The notes under the pieces are model-generated. The model searched no databases and was not told the origin of the DNA. It saw only the letters and a program-made list of their open reading frames with translations. From assembly GCA_020859685.1 (NCBI GenBank), contig JAJBVT010000066.1, positions 1 to 64,000 of the forward strand: 64,000 nt of DNA, given 5' to 3'. A program made the position numbers and the translations under genes. Shown here one piece after another: positions 32,451 to 41,228 of this stretch. Source of the stretch: Rikenellaceae bacterium (GTDB lineage Bacteria; Bacteroidota; Bacteroidia; Bacteroidales; Rikenellaceae). Position 1 is the stretch's first letter. Each line of letters begins with the position of its first letter.

Positions 32451-35264
32451 ATGAAAAAAATATTACTGATTATAGCTTTGGCAGTGGTACCGGCGGTATC
32501 GCTGTGGGCGCAGAGCGTGCAGGGGTATGTCTACGACGAGACGTCCCGGGAGCCGCTCATAGGGGCGACCGTAATATACCTCAACAGGGGAGAAACGACC
32601 GGGGTATCGACCGACCAGAACGGTTTTTACAAGATCGATGTGCCCGACGGAGGTGCCAACCTCGTCTTCTCCTACATTGGTTACGAGGACCAGACGGTAC
32701 CGGTCGTAGTAGGTGCACGGGAAACCATTACCCGCGATATCTATATGAAGGCCGAGGTGCAGCTGCTGCAAAGCGTGGTGGTCAGCGCCGGACGCTTCGA
32801 ACAGAAACTGAGCGAACTAACCGTGTCTATGGATGTACTCCGGAAGGAAGACGTATCGCGGCAGATTCCCACCAACCTTGCCGACGTACTGAACAAACTG
32901 CCGAGTGTGGATGTAAACGACAACCAGCCCTCCATCCGCGGTGGTGCGGGGTGGACCTACGGTATCGGTTCCCGTGCGCTCGTACTGGTGGACGGGATGT
33001 CGGTGCTCGGTGCGGCCAACGGCGCCATAAGCTGGAATATAATACCGATGGAGAACGTAGAACAGGTGGAGGTCATCAAAGGCGCCTCGTCGGTGCTATA
33101 CGGTTCCTCGGCCCTCAACGGGCTTATAAACGTACGTACGGGTCGTCCCGGGCTGGTTCCGAAGACCAATATCAAATACTACGCGGGAATCTACGGCAAC
33201 CCTGCCAACGACGAGTATATCTGGTGGGACAAATCACTGTGGAAAGAGGGTAAGCACGAGGTGAAACCGTTCCTGCGCAGCTCTGTATTCTCCGGAGTCC
33301 GGAACCCGATGTACGAAGGTATCGACGTTTCGCACGCGAGACGTATCGGTAACTTCGACGTGACTCTGGGCCTTAACTTCCTCAACGACGAGGGGTACCG
33401 CGACCAGGGTTACCGCAAGCGCTTTCACCTGGGCGGTAACGTTACTTACCACCAGCCGAGCGTAGATATCGTAAACTACGGGGTCAATTACAATTTTATG
33501 ACCGATAAATACGGGGACTTCCTCGTATGGCGTTCCGGTGCCGAGCCGCTCCAGGCTTCGGCCGTAACGACCATGGGCCGGGAGGGTAACACCTTCAACA
33601 TAGACCCGTTCTTCAACTATATAAACACACGCAACAACACCGCCCACCGTTTCAAAGGCCGCTTCCAGTATGAGAGCGACAATATAGTTTCCGGTTCGCA
33701 GAAATCACTGACGGATATTCTCGCAAATATGGGCACCGACTATCAGGGTGTCATTGACCTTGTCGACACCTTCACCGGCGACGGGGATATTCTGGGCTGG
33801 CTGATGCCCGCACTACCGGGACTGGCGGAGGGCAACCTCAACAGTATCCTCGGTTGGGGTCTTGACGAACTCAACAAGGTGTTCCCCACCGCCACGACGG
33901 CCGACTATATCGACCTTATCGGGTTCCTGATGAGCAACGGCCTGCCGCTCGGCGATTCTTCGGAACTCGTGCCCTGGCTGGTGAACGCGCTCGACCCGAA
34001 AGAGGAGAAGACAGTGGTGAGCAAGAACTACACCTTCTACGCCGACTACCAGTTTAACAAGAAAATCGGGAACGCGCAGATTACGGCCGGTACCACTTAC
34101 CACCACGTAACCAACAATTCCGAAGTAACGGGTAATCACCAGAGCGACAATATTTCGCTCTTCTTCCAGTACGACCACCGTTTCTGGGACCGTCTGAGCC
34201 TGTCGCTCGGTATGCGTGCCGAATACTACCGCGTGGACGACCACAAGAAGGAGGCCAAGACAAAAATGTTCGGTACCGAACTCCCGTTCAAGCCCGTTTT
34301 CCGCGGAGGTCTCAACTACCAGCTTGCCGAGTACACCTTCCTGAGGGGTTCCGTGGGGCAGGGTTACCGTTACCCGTCGCTCACCGAGAAGTATGCCCGG
34401 AAGGATATCGGGGGTGCAGGTGTGTTCCCGAACAAGGAGCTCAAGGCGGAGACTTCGATCAATGCCGAAATCGGACTCGTACAGGGTTACAAAATCGGCC
34501 CGTTCCAGGGTTTCGTGGATATCGCCGGGTTCTACACCTACTACAAGAATATGATAGAATTCCGGCTGGGATTCTTCGAGGACTACGGGGATTATAATAT
34601 GCTCAACAGCATGGACCAGTTAATCGGTGCGCTTGCGGGCGGTAATCCGCTCGGACTGGGAGCAAATTTCTATAATATCGACAGGGCGCGTATTTGGGGT
34701 ATCGATATATCGACCAACGGTACGTACAATATCGCTCCGGGTATGAAGTTTCTTTACAATGTAGGTTATGTCTATATCGAGCCGACCGATCCGGATTACA
34801 AGAAAAAGAACGCCATCGAAGATACCTACACCGACCCTCTCCAGATGAAGGAGAAATCCAACACTTCTAAGTACCTTAAATACCGCCAGAAACACACATT
34901 CAAAGGCAGTATCGACTACGAGTGGAACCGTATCACAATCGGCACCAACTTCTCATGGAAGAGCCGCACGCTGGCTACGGACTACATTTTCCTCGACGAA
35001 CGGCCCCACGAGTATTACGAGGTGATGGACTTCGTACGCGACGTGCTGTTCGGTGTGGGAAGCGACGGCGAGACCTTCGCCGAGTACTGGAAACGGACCA
35101 ACACCGATTACTGGCTGTGGGACCTCCGCTTCGGAGTGAAGGCTTCGGACAAACTCAGGTTTCAGGTGTCGGTCAATAACCTGCTGAATAAAGAATACTC
35201 GATCCGTCCGATGGCCCTCGGTCCTCCCCGCACCTATGTGTTCACAATCGGTTATACTTTCTGA
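32451..35264 (+). CDS. TonB-dependent receptor with CarboxypepD_reg domain and a long extra loop
   Basis: This is a 937-residue outer-membrane transporter. The signal peptide ends at WAQ. Residues ~22-95 are a CarboxypepD_reg-like beta-sandwich (VQGYVYDETSREPLIGATV), followed by a plug domain with SIRGGAGWTYGIGSRALVLV, VEVIKGASSVLYGSSALNG and GLINVRTG, and a 22-strand barrel ending in YVFTIGYTF. Residues ~417-520 form a ~105-residue loop, rich in Leu, Gly and Asp, inserted between two barrel strands. The substrate is not evident; the neighbouring lipoprotein and AraC regulator suggest one dedicated uptake system. A strong terminator follows. Confidence 0.9.
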   Translation: MKKILLIIALAVVPAVSLWAQSVQGYVYDETSREPLIGATVIYLNRGETTGVSTDQNGFYKIDVPDGGANLVFSYIGYEDQTVPVVVGARETITRDIYMKAEVQLLQSVVVSAGRFEQKLSELTVSMDVLRKEDVSRQIPTNLADVLNKLPSVDVNDNQPSIRGGAGWTYGIGSRALVLVDGMSVLGAANGAISWNIIPMENVEQVEVIKGASSVLYGSSALNGLINVRTGRPGLVPKTNIKYYAGIYGNPANDEYIWWDKSLWKEGKHEVKPFLRSSVFSGVRNPMYEGIDVSHARRIGNFDVTLGLNFLNDEGYRDQGYRKRFHLGGNVTYHQPSVDIVNYGVNYNFMTDKYGDFLVWRSGAEPLQASAVTTMGREGNTFNIDPFFNYINTRNNTAHRFKGRFQYESDNIVSGSQKSLTDILANMGTDYQGVIDLVDTFTGDGDILGWLMPALPGLAEGNLNSILGWGLDELNKVFPTATTADYIDLIGFLMSNGLPLGDSSELVPWLVNALDPKEEKTVVSKNYTFYADYQFNKKIGNAQITAGTTYHHVTNNSEVTGNHQSDNISLFFQYDHRFWDRLSLSLGMRAEYYRVDDHKKEAKTKMFGTELPFKPVFRGGLNYQLAEYTFLRGSVGQGYRYPSLTEKYARKDIGGAGVFPNKELKAETSINAEIGLVQGYKIGPFQGFVDIAGFYTYYKNMIEFRLGFFEDYGDYNMLNSMDQLIGALAGGNPLGLGANFYNIDRARIWGIDISTNGTYNIAPGMKFLYNVGYVYIEPTDPDYKKKNAIEDTYTDPLQMKEKSNTSKYLKYRQKHTFKGSIDYEWNRITIGTNFSWKSRTLATDYIFLDERPHEYYEVMDFVRDVLFGVGSDGETFAEYWKRTNTDYWLWDLRFGVKASDKLRFQVSVNNLLNKEYSIRPMALGPPRTYVFTIGYTF

Positions 35265-35283
35265 TAATTACCGGAAATTTCGA

Positions 35284-35313
35284 GAAAGCCCGCTCCGGCG
35301 GGCTTTCTTATTT
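35284..35313 (+). terminator. Terminator of the TonB-receptor operon
   Basis: GAAAGCCCGC (35284-35293) pairs with GCGGGCTTTC (35298-35307), loop TCCG, then TTATTTT. Confidence 0.9.
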
Positions 35314-35422
35314 TACAGTAAATACCAGGTAACGGGGAAAACCGGTAGTTCCGTTAAAAAATCGGTTTTTATGGATTACCCAGTAATAAAATATGGTAAT
35401 CCCTGCGGGGTCGCGAGATATA

Positions 35423-35453
35423 TTTGAAACAACGGCCCGGATGACTATCTTTG
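35423..35453 (+). promoter_or_regulatory. Promoter TTTG-N19-TATCTTTG
   Basis: TTTG at 35423-35426 and TATCTTTG at 35446-35453 are 19 bases apart, a textbook Bacteroidetes promoter. It lies 22 bases before the ABM gene. Confidence 0.7.
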
Positions 35454-35475
35454 AGGAATATTTTAAATTACAGCG

Positions 35476-35760
35476 ATGATTACCGTAATAGCCAAAGCCG
35501 TACTCAAAGAGGGGACGAAAGAGCAGTTTAAAGAGGTTACCCGTAATCTTGTGGACGGCAGCCGTAAGGAGACAGGAAACATTTCGTACGACCTGTACGA
35601 GGATATGGACGACAGTTCCGTTATGTGCTTTATAGAGGTGTGGAGGGATGAAGCTGCGATTGAGGCCCATAACGCTTCGGGCCATTTCAGGGATGGTATA
35701 GCGGCTATAAAACCGCTTACCACGAACCTGACCGTATCGCGGTTCGGGAAAGTGTATTAA
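35476..35760 (+). CDS. Antibiotic biosynthesis monooxygenase (ABM) domain protein
   Basis: This 94-residue protein fits the ABM/YgiN ferredoxin-like fold: MITVIAKAVLKEGTKEQFKE, NISYDLYEDMDDSSVMCFIEVW and the AIEAHNASGHF helix. YgiN-type members are quinol monooxygenases or have unknown roles; many are stress-linked, and enzymatic activity is not certain. It has its own strong promoter. Its stop overlaps the stop of the convergent SPOR-like gene (tail-to-tail overlap of four bases). Confidence 0.85.
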   Translation: MITVIAKAVLKEGTKEQFKEVTRNLVDGSRKETGNISYDLYEDMDDSSVMCFIEVWRDEAAIEAHNASGHFRDGIAAIKPLTTNLTVSRFGKVY

Positions 35761-36287
35761 AGCGCAGTTTCGCCGACCTGCACGTCGGTCGGTTCCGGCT
35801 CGTCGACCCCGGCCGTACCGTAGCGCAGGAACGTTTCGAGTGAGATGTTTTCCGGCTCGGGTATCAGAAACGCCTTCGGGAATGTATCTTTTATGCGGCC
35901 CCATAGAATTATGGCTTCCTCCTTGGTGAGGCAGTAACCGGCCGTTACACGGAAATAGGGCACATCGTACTTGAGGTCGACCGGTATCTCGGGATATATT
36001 TCGCGAAACCGATTGAGAGTGGCGTACGCATTGGAACGGGCGTTCTGCGAATTGTCGAAGAAAATCCTTACCCGGTAGGCGCTGATGGTGGAATTGCGGC
36101 GGGTGGACCCTGCCATCCTAAGTATCGAGGCCGATTCGCCGCTCTCAGTAACCGTTACCCTCGACCCACCAGGGCCGTCCGGGGCGGCAAGTTTGTTCAG
36201 AAGGAGACTATTGTCCTGCGCAGGGGCGGTTACGGAAATTGCCGTGAGGAGGCAATATATGGATATCAAACGGAAACAACTGTTCAT
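35757..36287 (-). CDS. Secreted SPOR-like domain protein
   Basis: This 176-residue protein has a signal peptide (cut after PAQ). Residues ~70-145 (YRVRIFFDNSQNARSNAYAT, then YFRVTAGYCLTKEEAIILW) match the SPOR-type fold of Bacteroidetes proteins: a strand, helix, strand, helix with a conserved pair of strands. SPOR domains bind glycan strands stripped of peptides; here no further domain accompanies it. A TATATTTG element lies at 36319-36326, inside the end of the neighbouring gene. Confidence 0.75.
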   Translation of the reverse strand: MNSCFRLISIYCLLTAISVTAPAQDNSLLLNKLAAPDGPGGSRVTVTESGESASILRMAGSTRRNSTISAYRVRIFFDNSQNARSNAYATLNRFREIYPEIPVDLKYDVPYFRVTAGYCLTKEEAIILWGRIKDTFPKAFLIPEPENISLETFLRYGTAGVDEPEPTDVQVGETAL

Positions 36288-36310
36288 ACAAGGGCGATTG
36301 GGGATAGATA

Positions 36311-36763
36311 TTATCGGTCAAATATACTGATTAATCGGGAAAGGGGCGTATCTTCGAACGCAAAATCAATCTTGGCCGCCCCGGCCTTAACCCGGGTTTC
36401 ACCCGAGATAAATATCCGGTCCGTATTTATGGTCCCGCCCGAGAGCAGTGGTGCCGCCGCCAGCGGGTTGGTTATCCTCATCCGGATAGGCAGTGTTACG
36501 GAAGTGACCGACCGCTTGCGTATATCCACCGGACCGGTAAGAATCAGTTCTGCTATCCGGCCTGCCGAAGTACTAACGGTAAACCTGCCGCTCCGGATCT
36601 TTATGTTTTTACCCGATTTGTTCTGCACGCTCAAAGTAACCACCGGAGTGGAGAGCGATTCGAAGCGAAGGTCTTCCACCTCGAGTATCCGTATATCCCC
36701 TTCCCGGATGCACGAAGACAGCAGTGCGGAGAAGAAGAACAGTATTAAAAAATATTTACGCAT
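36311..36763 (-). CDS. Lipoprotein, LEA-like beta-sandwich
   Basis: This 150-residue lipoprotein has a type II signal peptide (LLSSC, Cys18). The rest is one beta-sandwich domain with VVTLSVQNKSGKNIKIRSGR and LPIRMRITNPLAAAPLLSGG, resembling LEA-type-2 (WHy-like) lipoproteins of Bacteroidetes. The function is unknown; its position upstream of the SPOR-like gene suggests an envelope role. The 3' end contains the SPOR gene's promoter. Confidence 0.65.
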   Translation of the reverse strand: MRKYFLILFFFSALLSSCIREGDIRILEVEDLRFESLSTPVVTLSVQNKSGKNIKIRSGRFTVSTSAGRIAELILTGPVDIRKRSVTSVTLPIRMRITNPLAAAPLLSGGTINTDRIFISGETRVKAGAAKIDFAFEDTPLSRLISIFDR

Positions 36764-36829
36764 AAACTTTATTTTTTTGGCCGTGTAGTATCGGCCGGTT
36801 ACCCGGGGTCCGGTCCGATACCGGCCGTT

Positions 36830-37558
36830 TCAATTACTGTCGGTTTTAGTTCCCGTATAGAGGCAGGCCACCCCGTTTGTAAGCCTTCTGCATTTGCAGT
36901 CGGTGAACCCAGTTCCTTCCATAAGGCGTAGAAACTCCTCCGGTGCAGGAAACTCGTCCACCGAGGAGGGCAGGTAGCGGTAGGCGCTTCCGTCGCGGGA
37001 TACAAGGCCCCCTACAAGCGGGAGCACCCGGTGGAAATACCATTTGTACACCGCCCCGAACAGCCGGTTGCGCGGAACGGAAAACTCCAATATGTAGATC
37101 CTGCCCCCGTCGCCAAGCACCCTTGCCATCTCGGCCAACCCGGCCGGGATATCGTGGAAGTTGCGTACACCGAATGCCGCCGTCACAGCGTCGAACCCGC
37201 CGTCGGCGAACGGCATCGCCTCCGCCTCCCCGGCTATAAACCGTATCCGGTCCCCGCCATCCAAGGCCGCCACCTTACGCCGCGCCACCTCGAGCATCCC
37301 CTCCGACAGGTCCAGCCCGGTGACGGCCGACCCGGCACACCGGCGGGCTATCAACAGGGCAAGGTCTCCTGTCCCGGTGGCAACATCGAGGACGGCCTTG
37401 CGTCCGTCCGCCCGCAGGGTACGTACGAGCCTACGACGCCAGCCCCGGTCGATTCCGAGCGACAGCAGGTGGTTCAGCAGGTCGTACCGCGGCGCGATGC
37501 CGTCGAACATCCGGCGCACCTGTTCCCGTTTCGGTTCCGTGGTATTATATGGCTCCAT
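36830..37558 (-). CDS. ubiE: Demethylmenaquinone methyltransferase
   Basis: This 242-residue SAM-dependent methyltransferase completes menaquinone synthesis. It begins REQVRRMFDGIAPRYDLLNHLLSLGID, the UbiE/MenG signature, with SAM-binding motif I VLDVATGTGDLALL, then AEAMPFADGGFDAVTAAFGVRN and the C-terminal GRIYILEFSVPRN. It is likely the only quinone methylase visible here. The Hdr-like membrane subunit and other respiratory proteins would use menaquinone. It lies 12 bases after the LolE-type permease gene. Confidence 0.95.
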   Translation of the reverse strand: MEPYNTTEPKREQVRRMFDGIAPRYDLLNHLLSLGIDRGWRRRLVRTLRADGRKAVLDVATGTGDLALLIARRCAGSAVTGLDLSEGMLEVARRKVAALDGGDRIRFIAGEAEAMPFADGGFDAVTAAFGVRNFHDIPAGLAEMARVLGDGGRIYILEFSVPRNRLFGAVYKWYFHRVLPLVGGLVSRDGSAYRYLPSSVDEFPAPEEFLRLMEGTGFTDCKCRRLTNGVACLYTGTKTDSN

Positions 37559-37570
37559 ATCCTGATTAAC

Positions 37571-38830
37571 TTACCTGTCCTGCTGTAACCGAAGGGTGGC
37601 ATCCGGGCTGATGCGCGATATTATGGTGGTCGGTACCGCAAGCAGGGCCACCAGCACCGCAAAAGTACCGGCGTTCAGCGCCAGCCACCACCCGAATCCC
37701 AAGTCCACCGGCACCTCCGACAGGAAGTAGCCCGCCCGGTCGAGCTTTAACAATCCTGTGTACCGCTGTAACAGGCAGATACCGATACCGGCCACGTTGC
37801 CCCACAAGAAACCTTTGCCGAGGATGTACCCGGAGCGGATAAGGAATATCCGACCCAGCGAGCCATTATTCATCCCGAGGGATTTTAGCACTCCGATCAT
37901 ACCGGTGCGTTCGAGCAGGATGATAAGCATCGCCGATATCATGTTCAGCAGGGAGACCATCAGCATTATAACGATAATTACGGCCGCGTTCACGTTGTGG
38001 GCCTTCAGCCAGTCGAACAGGTTGGGATATCGCTCGGTAATGTCGAGCGCCATCAGCACCTCACCTTCCGGTTTCTGTACCTCGAATACGGCATCGTATA
38101 CCTCCTCGTAAAACCGTTCACGGTTACCGCCCGAAGAGTTAACCTCATATCCCGTCACCTGGTTGCCTTCCCAGCCGTTAAGCCGCTGCACGTTGCGGAT
38201 ATCGGTGACCACCGTGACCATATCCAGCTCTTCGAACCCCGTGTCATACAGGCCCGAGATTTTGAACAGGTCCCTTCGCGGCGGCCCGTCCGGCCGGATA
38301 AAGAGCATTTCGAGCCTCTCGCCCACCCCGGCGCCCAGCACCGATGCAAGCGGGACGGACAGGATAACATCCTTCGTGCGGTTCTCTCCTCCGACCTGCG
38401 GAAGCTCACCCTCGGTAAGTGCGTCGGCGAAGAACGTCCAGTCGTAATCCCCGCCCGCACCTTTCAGTACGATGCCCTGCATCCGGTCATTCGACCGGAC
38501 GATGCCGCCCTTTATCGCATACGGCTGTACGGTGGATGTGTTGGGAATGGCCCGCAGGGCCGCTTCGAGCTGTGGGTTGAGCGAAATGGGGGTGGTCTCG
38601 AACGAGGTGTTCCCGTCGAGGTTAACCACCTGCACTTGCGCCCCGAACCCGGTCACCTTGGCGGTGAGTTCCTTTTTAAAGCCCGAAATAACAGCCAGCG
38701 CGATTATCATTACCGCCGTACCGATAGCTACGGTTGCGGTGGCAATACCTACCATGATATTGCTCCGGCTCCGTCCGCCGCGACCCGATATGCGGCGAGC
38801 TATAAAAAATTCGGTATTCAGTTTCAGCAT
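37571..38830 (-). CDS. LolC/LolE-type ABC transporter permease
   Basis: This 419-residue protein has four membrane helices in the FtsX/MacB layout: one at the N-terminus (residues ~25-50, IMVGIATATVAIGTAVMIIALAV), a large extracytoplasmic domain (~60-265), and three helices near the C-terminus (~280-395). The start LNTEFFIARRISGRGGRSRS fits LolE-type permeases that release lipoproteins from the inner membrane. No LolD ATPase gene is adjacent. It is divergent from the SDR gene (271-base gap; weak TTACTTTG at 38895-38902). Confidence 0.88.
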   Translation of the reverse strand: MLKLNTEFFIARRISGRGGRSRSNIMVGIATATVAIGTAVMIIALAVISGFKKELTAKVTGFGAQVQVVNLDGNTSFETTPISLNPQLEAALRAIPNTSTVQPYAIKGGIVRSNDRMQGIVLKGAGGDYDWTFFADALTEGELPQVGGENRTKDVILSVPLASVLGAGVGERLEMLFIRPDGPPRRDLFKISGLYDTGFEELDMVTVVTDIRNVQRLNGWEGNQVTGYEVNSSGGNRERFYEEVYDAVFEVQKPEGEVLMALDITERYPNLFDWLKAHNVNAAVIIVIMLMVSLLNMISAMLIILLERTGMIGVLKSLGMNNGSLGRIFLIRSGYILGKGFLWGNVAGIGICLLQRYTGLLKLDRAGYFLSEVPVDLGFGWWLALNAGTFAVLVALLAVPTTIISRISPDATLRLQQDR

Positions 38831-39101
38831 ATTCCGGTAGCGGTTTTTTGCACTCTCCGTGCCACAGGCGCAGGGTTCGCGCCGCGGGCGCCTGCAAAGT
38901 AATACAAAATTTGTGAATACCCGGTATTTGTCCTATTTTTAACATCGGTTTGGAATACCCGCGGGCCTACGGCGCTTGTACCGGATTATAGACCGGCGGT
39001 GCAGTCTCGGCATCGTCTCCGCAGGGGCCGGAAGAGTTGCGGCGGCTTGCGGAAAAGAGTTTAAATATGCCGCTTCCGGGTACGGGAACAGATTAAACGG
39101 T

Positions 39102-39887
39102 ATGATTATGGTACGGACAGTAATGGTAACGGGGGCCACCTCCGGCATAGGCGAAGCGACCGCAAGGGCTTTCGCCGCAGAGGGTGCGAACCTGATAATA
39201 ACGGGAAGGCGCTGGGACAGGCTAAAAGCGCTCAAGAAAGAACTCGAAGCCGACCACGGCGTGGAGGTTCTCGCTCTGGCGTTCGACGTCAGAGACCGGA
39301 AGCAGTGCGAGTCGGCGGTAGACTCCATTTCGGGCGACCTGGCTACGGTGGATGTACTGGTGAATAACGCAGGCCTTGCCGCGGGTCTCGACCATTTTGA
39401 AGAGGGCGAGGTGAACGACTGGGAGATGATGATAGATACGAACGTCAAAGGTCTGCTGTATATCACCCGCCGGATAGTGCCGCGGATGGTTGCGGCCGGT
39501 GGGGGACATGTGGTCAATATCGGCTCCATAGCCGGTACCCAGCCCTACGAGAAAGGTGCGGTATACTGCGCCTCGAAGCACGCCGTGCACGCTCTCAGCC
39601 AGGGAATGCGGATAGATCTGCTGGGTAAGGGTGTGAAGGTTACGGAGGTACGTCCCGGAATGGTGGAGACGGAATTTTCGCTGGTACGCTTCCACGGCGA
39701 CGAGCAACGGGCCGACGCCGTTTATCAGGGAGTGACACCGCTTACCGGCGAGGATGTGGCGGAGGCTGTGCTTTGGGCCGTCATGCAGCCGCCCCACGTT
39801 AATATAGACGAGATAGTACTTACTCCCGTCGCGCAGGCTAATGCGTACTACACGTTCCGACAAAAGGAACAACCGGACGCAAAATAA
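39102..39887 (+). CDS. SDR family NAD(P)-dependent oxidoreductase (YdfG-like)
   Basis: This 261-residue short-chain dehydrogenase has the NADP-binding TGATSGIGEATARAFA, NNAG (LVNNAGLAAGL), catalytic Ser in NIGSIAG, and Tyr-x3-Lys in AVYCASKHAVHAL. The RPGMVETEFSLVRFHG segment and length match YdfG-type 3-hydroxy acid/serine dehydrogenases. The start is MIMVRTVMVTGA; MVRTVM two codons later is equally possible. The natural substrate is not established here. Confidence 0.9.
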   Translation: MIMVRTVMVTGATSGIGEATARAFAAEGANLIITGRRWDRLKALKKELEADHGVEVLALAFDVRDRKQCESAVDSISGDLATVDVLVNNAGLAAGLDHFEEGEVNDWEMMIDTNVKGLLYITRRIVPRMVAAGGGHVVNIGSIAGTQPYEKGAVYCASKHAVHALSQGMRIDLLGKGVKVTEVRPGMVETEFSLVRFHGDEQRADAVYQGVTPLTGEDVAEAVLWAVMQPPHVNIDEIVLTPVAQANAYYTFRQKEQPDAK

Positions 39888-40018
39888 CCGCTACGCCTCC
39901 GTCGTTTCCACTTCAGGAATCGGAAGGTAAGCGCGGGAAGCCGGGCAGTAGGCGCGGCCGTAGCGCATCACGGGCCGGAAAAATATTGATTAACTGAAAT
40001 AAACGAAAGGAGAAGATT

Positions 40019-40711
40019 ATGTATCCGATACTGGGAATCAACGCCGCATGGTGGCTGATAATTATAATCGGTGTGGCGGGCCTCATCGTGCAGGCCAAAT
40101 TGCAGTCGGTATTCAGCAAATACTCGAAGGTCCCATTCCCCGGCGGCCTTACGGGCAGGGATATCGCCGAGCGCATGCTGCGCGACAACGGCATCAATAA
40201 CGTCAAAGTCGTCGCGACCGCCGGACAGCTTACCGACAATTTCAATCCAACCAATATGACCATAAACCTCAGCGAAGGGGTCTACAACAGCAGTTCCGTC
40301 GCCGCAGCGGCGGTGGCCGCCCATGAATGCGGCCACGCGGTGCAGCACGCGCAGGGATACTCACCCATAAAACTGCGCTCGGCGCTGGTCCCGGTCATAA
40401 GTTTTACGTCCCGGTTCGCGATATGGGTCATCATTGCGGGTATCCTTGTGATTAATACCTTCCCCGCCCTGTTCTGGGTGGGCATACTTATGATAGCCGC
40501 TTCGGCACTCTTCTCGATTGTGACCCTTCCGGTCGAATATAACGCTTCGCACCGCGCCATGGAGTGGCTCCGTGCCAGCCGCACCCTCAACGACCAGCAG
40601 CTCGGCGAGGCACGCATTGCCCTCAACTGGGCGGCCCGCACCTATCTGGTCGCCGCGCTGAGCGCCATCGCGACGCTTCTGTACTATATTTCCTTCGCCC
40701 GACGCAATTAA
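40019..40711 (+). CDS. YugP-type zinc metallopeptidase
   Basis: This 230-residue membrane protein has an N-terminal helix, then the zinc-binding motif HECGH (in AVAAHECGHAVQHAQGYSP), and at least two more helices (FAIWVIIAGILVINTF, VGILMIAASALFSIV) before a glutamate-containing YNASHRAMEWLRAS segment. This is the neutral zinc metallopeptidase (YugP) pattern. The substrate is unknown. A ribosome-binding site (AAAGGAG) is seven bases upstream of the ATG. Confidence 0.88.
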   Translation: MYPILGINAAWWLIIIIGVAGLIVQAKLQSVFSKYSKVPFPGGLTGRDIAERMLRDNGINNVKVVATAGQLTDNFNPTNMTINLSEGVYNSSSVAAAAVAAHECGHAVQHAQGYSPIKLRSALVPVISFTSRFAIWVIIAGILVINTFPALFWVGILMIAASALFSIVTLPVEYNASHRAMEWLRASRTLNDQQLGEARIALNWAARTYLVAALSAIATLLYYISFARRN

Positions 40712-40775
40712 TCCTGGCCCGGATGTGAGGACATCTGAAAAGAAATTTTCCATCTTTGTGGAAAATTTTCTTTTT

Positions 40776-41228
40776 ATGCGGGTAGTTGTTCAGAGGGTAC
40801 GTTCAGCGTCAGTGGAGATAGACGGGAAGGAGTTCTCACGTATCGGACCGGGGATACTGGTTTTGCTCGGTGTTGAGCACGGCGACACGGACGAGGATGC
40901 CGCATGGCTGGTGAGGAAACTGGCGGCCTTGAGGATATTCGACGATGCTGACGGTGTTATGAATATCAACATTGGTGACGCCGACGGGCAGGCGATGGTC
41001 GTCAGCCAGTTTACCCTGCACGCCTCCACCCGTAAGGGCAACCGCCCCTCTTATATCCGTGCGGCGGCGGAGCCGCTGTCACGCCCCATGTACGAGAAGT
41101 TTGTCGCTATGCTTCAGGAGGCCATAGCCCGTCCCGTCGCCACCGGCCGGTTCGGCGCGGATATGCAGGTGGCTCTCGTAAACGACGGACCGGTTTCGAT
41201 TATAATAGATTCGAAATTACGGGAATAG
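40776..41228 (+). CDS. dtd: D-aminoacyl-tRNA deacylase
   Basis: Dtd removes D-amino acids mischarged onto tRNA. This 150-residue protein has the start MRVVVQRVRSASVEI, the SQFTLHASTRKGNRPSY motif and the NDGPVSIIIDS C-terminal Gly-cisPro motif. A CATCTTTG element (one mismatch to TAnnTTTG) lies at 40751-40758, so the longer frame start at 40725 is unlikely. In Bacteroidetes it is often followed by a MazG-like gene; here a reversed membrane-protein gene sits between them and overlaps dtd by 12 bases. Confidence 0.96.
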   Translation: MRVVVQRVRSASVEIDGKEFSRIGPGILVLLGVEHGDTDEDAAWLVRKLAALRIFDDADGVMNINIGDADGQAMVVSQFTLHASTRKGNRPSYIRAAAEPLSRPMYEKFVAMLQEAIARPVATGRFGADMQVALVNDGPVSIIIDSKLRE

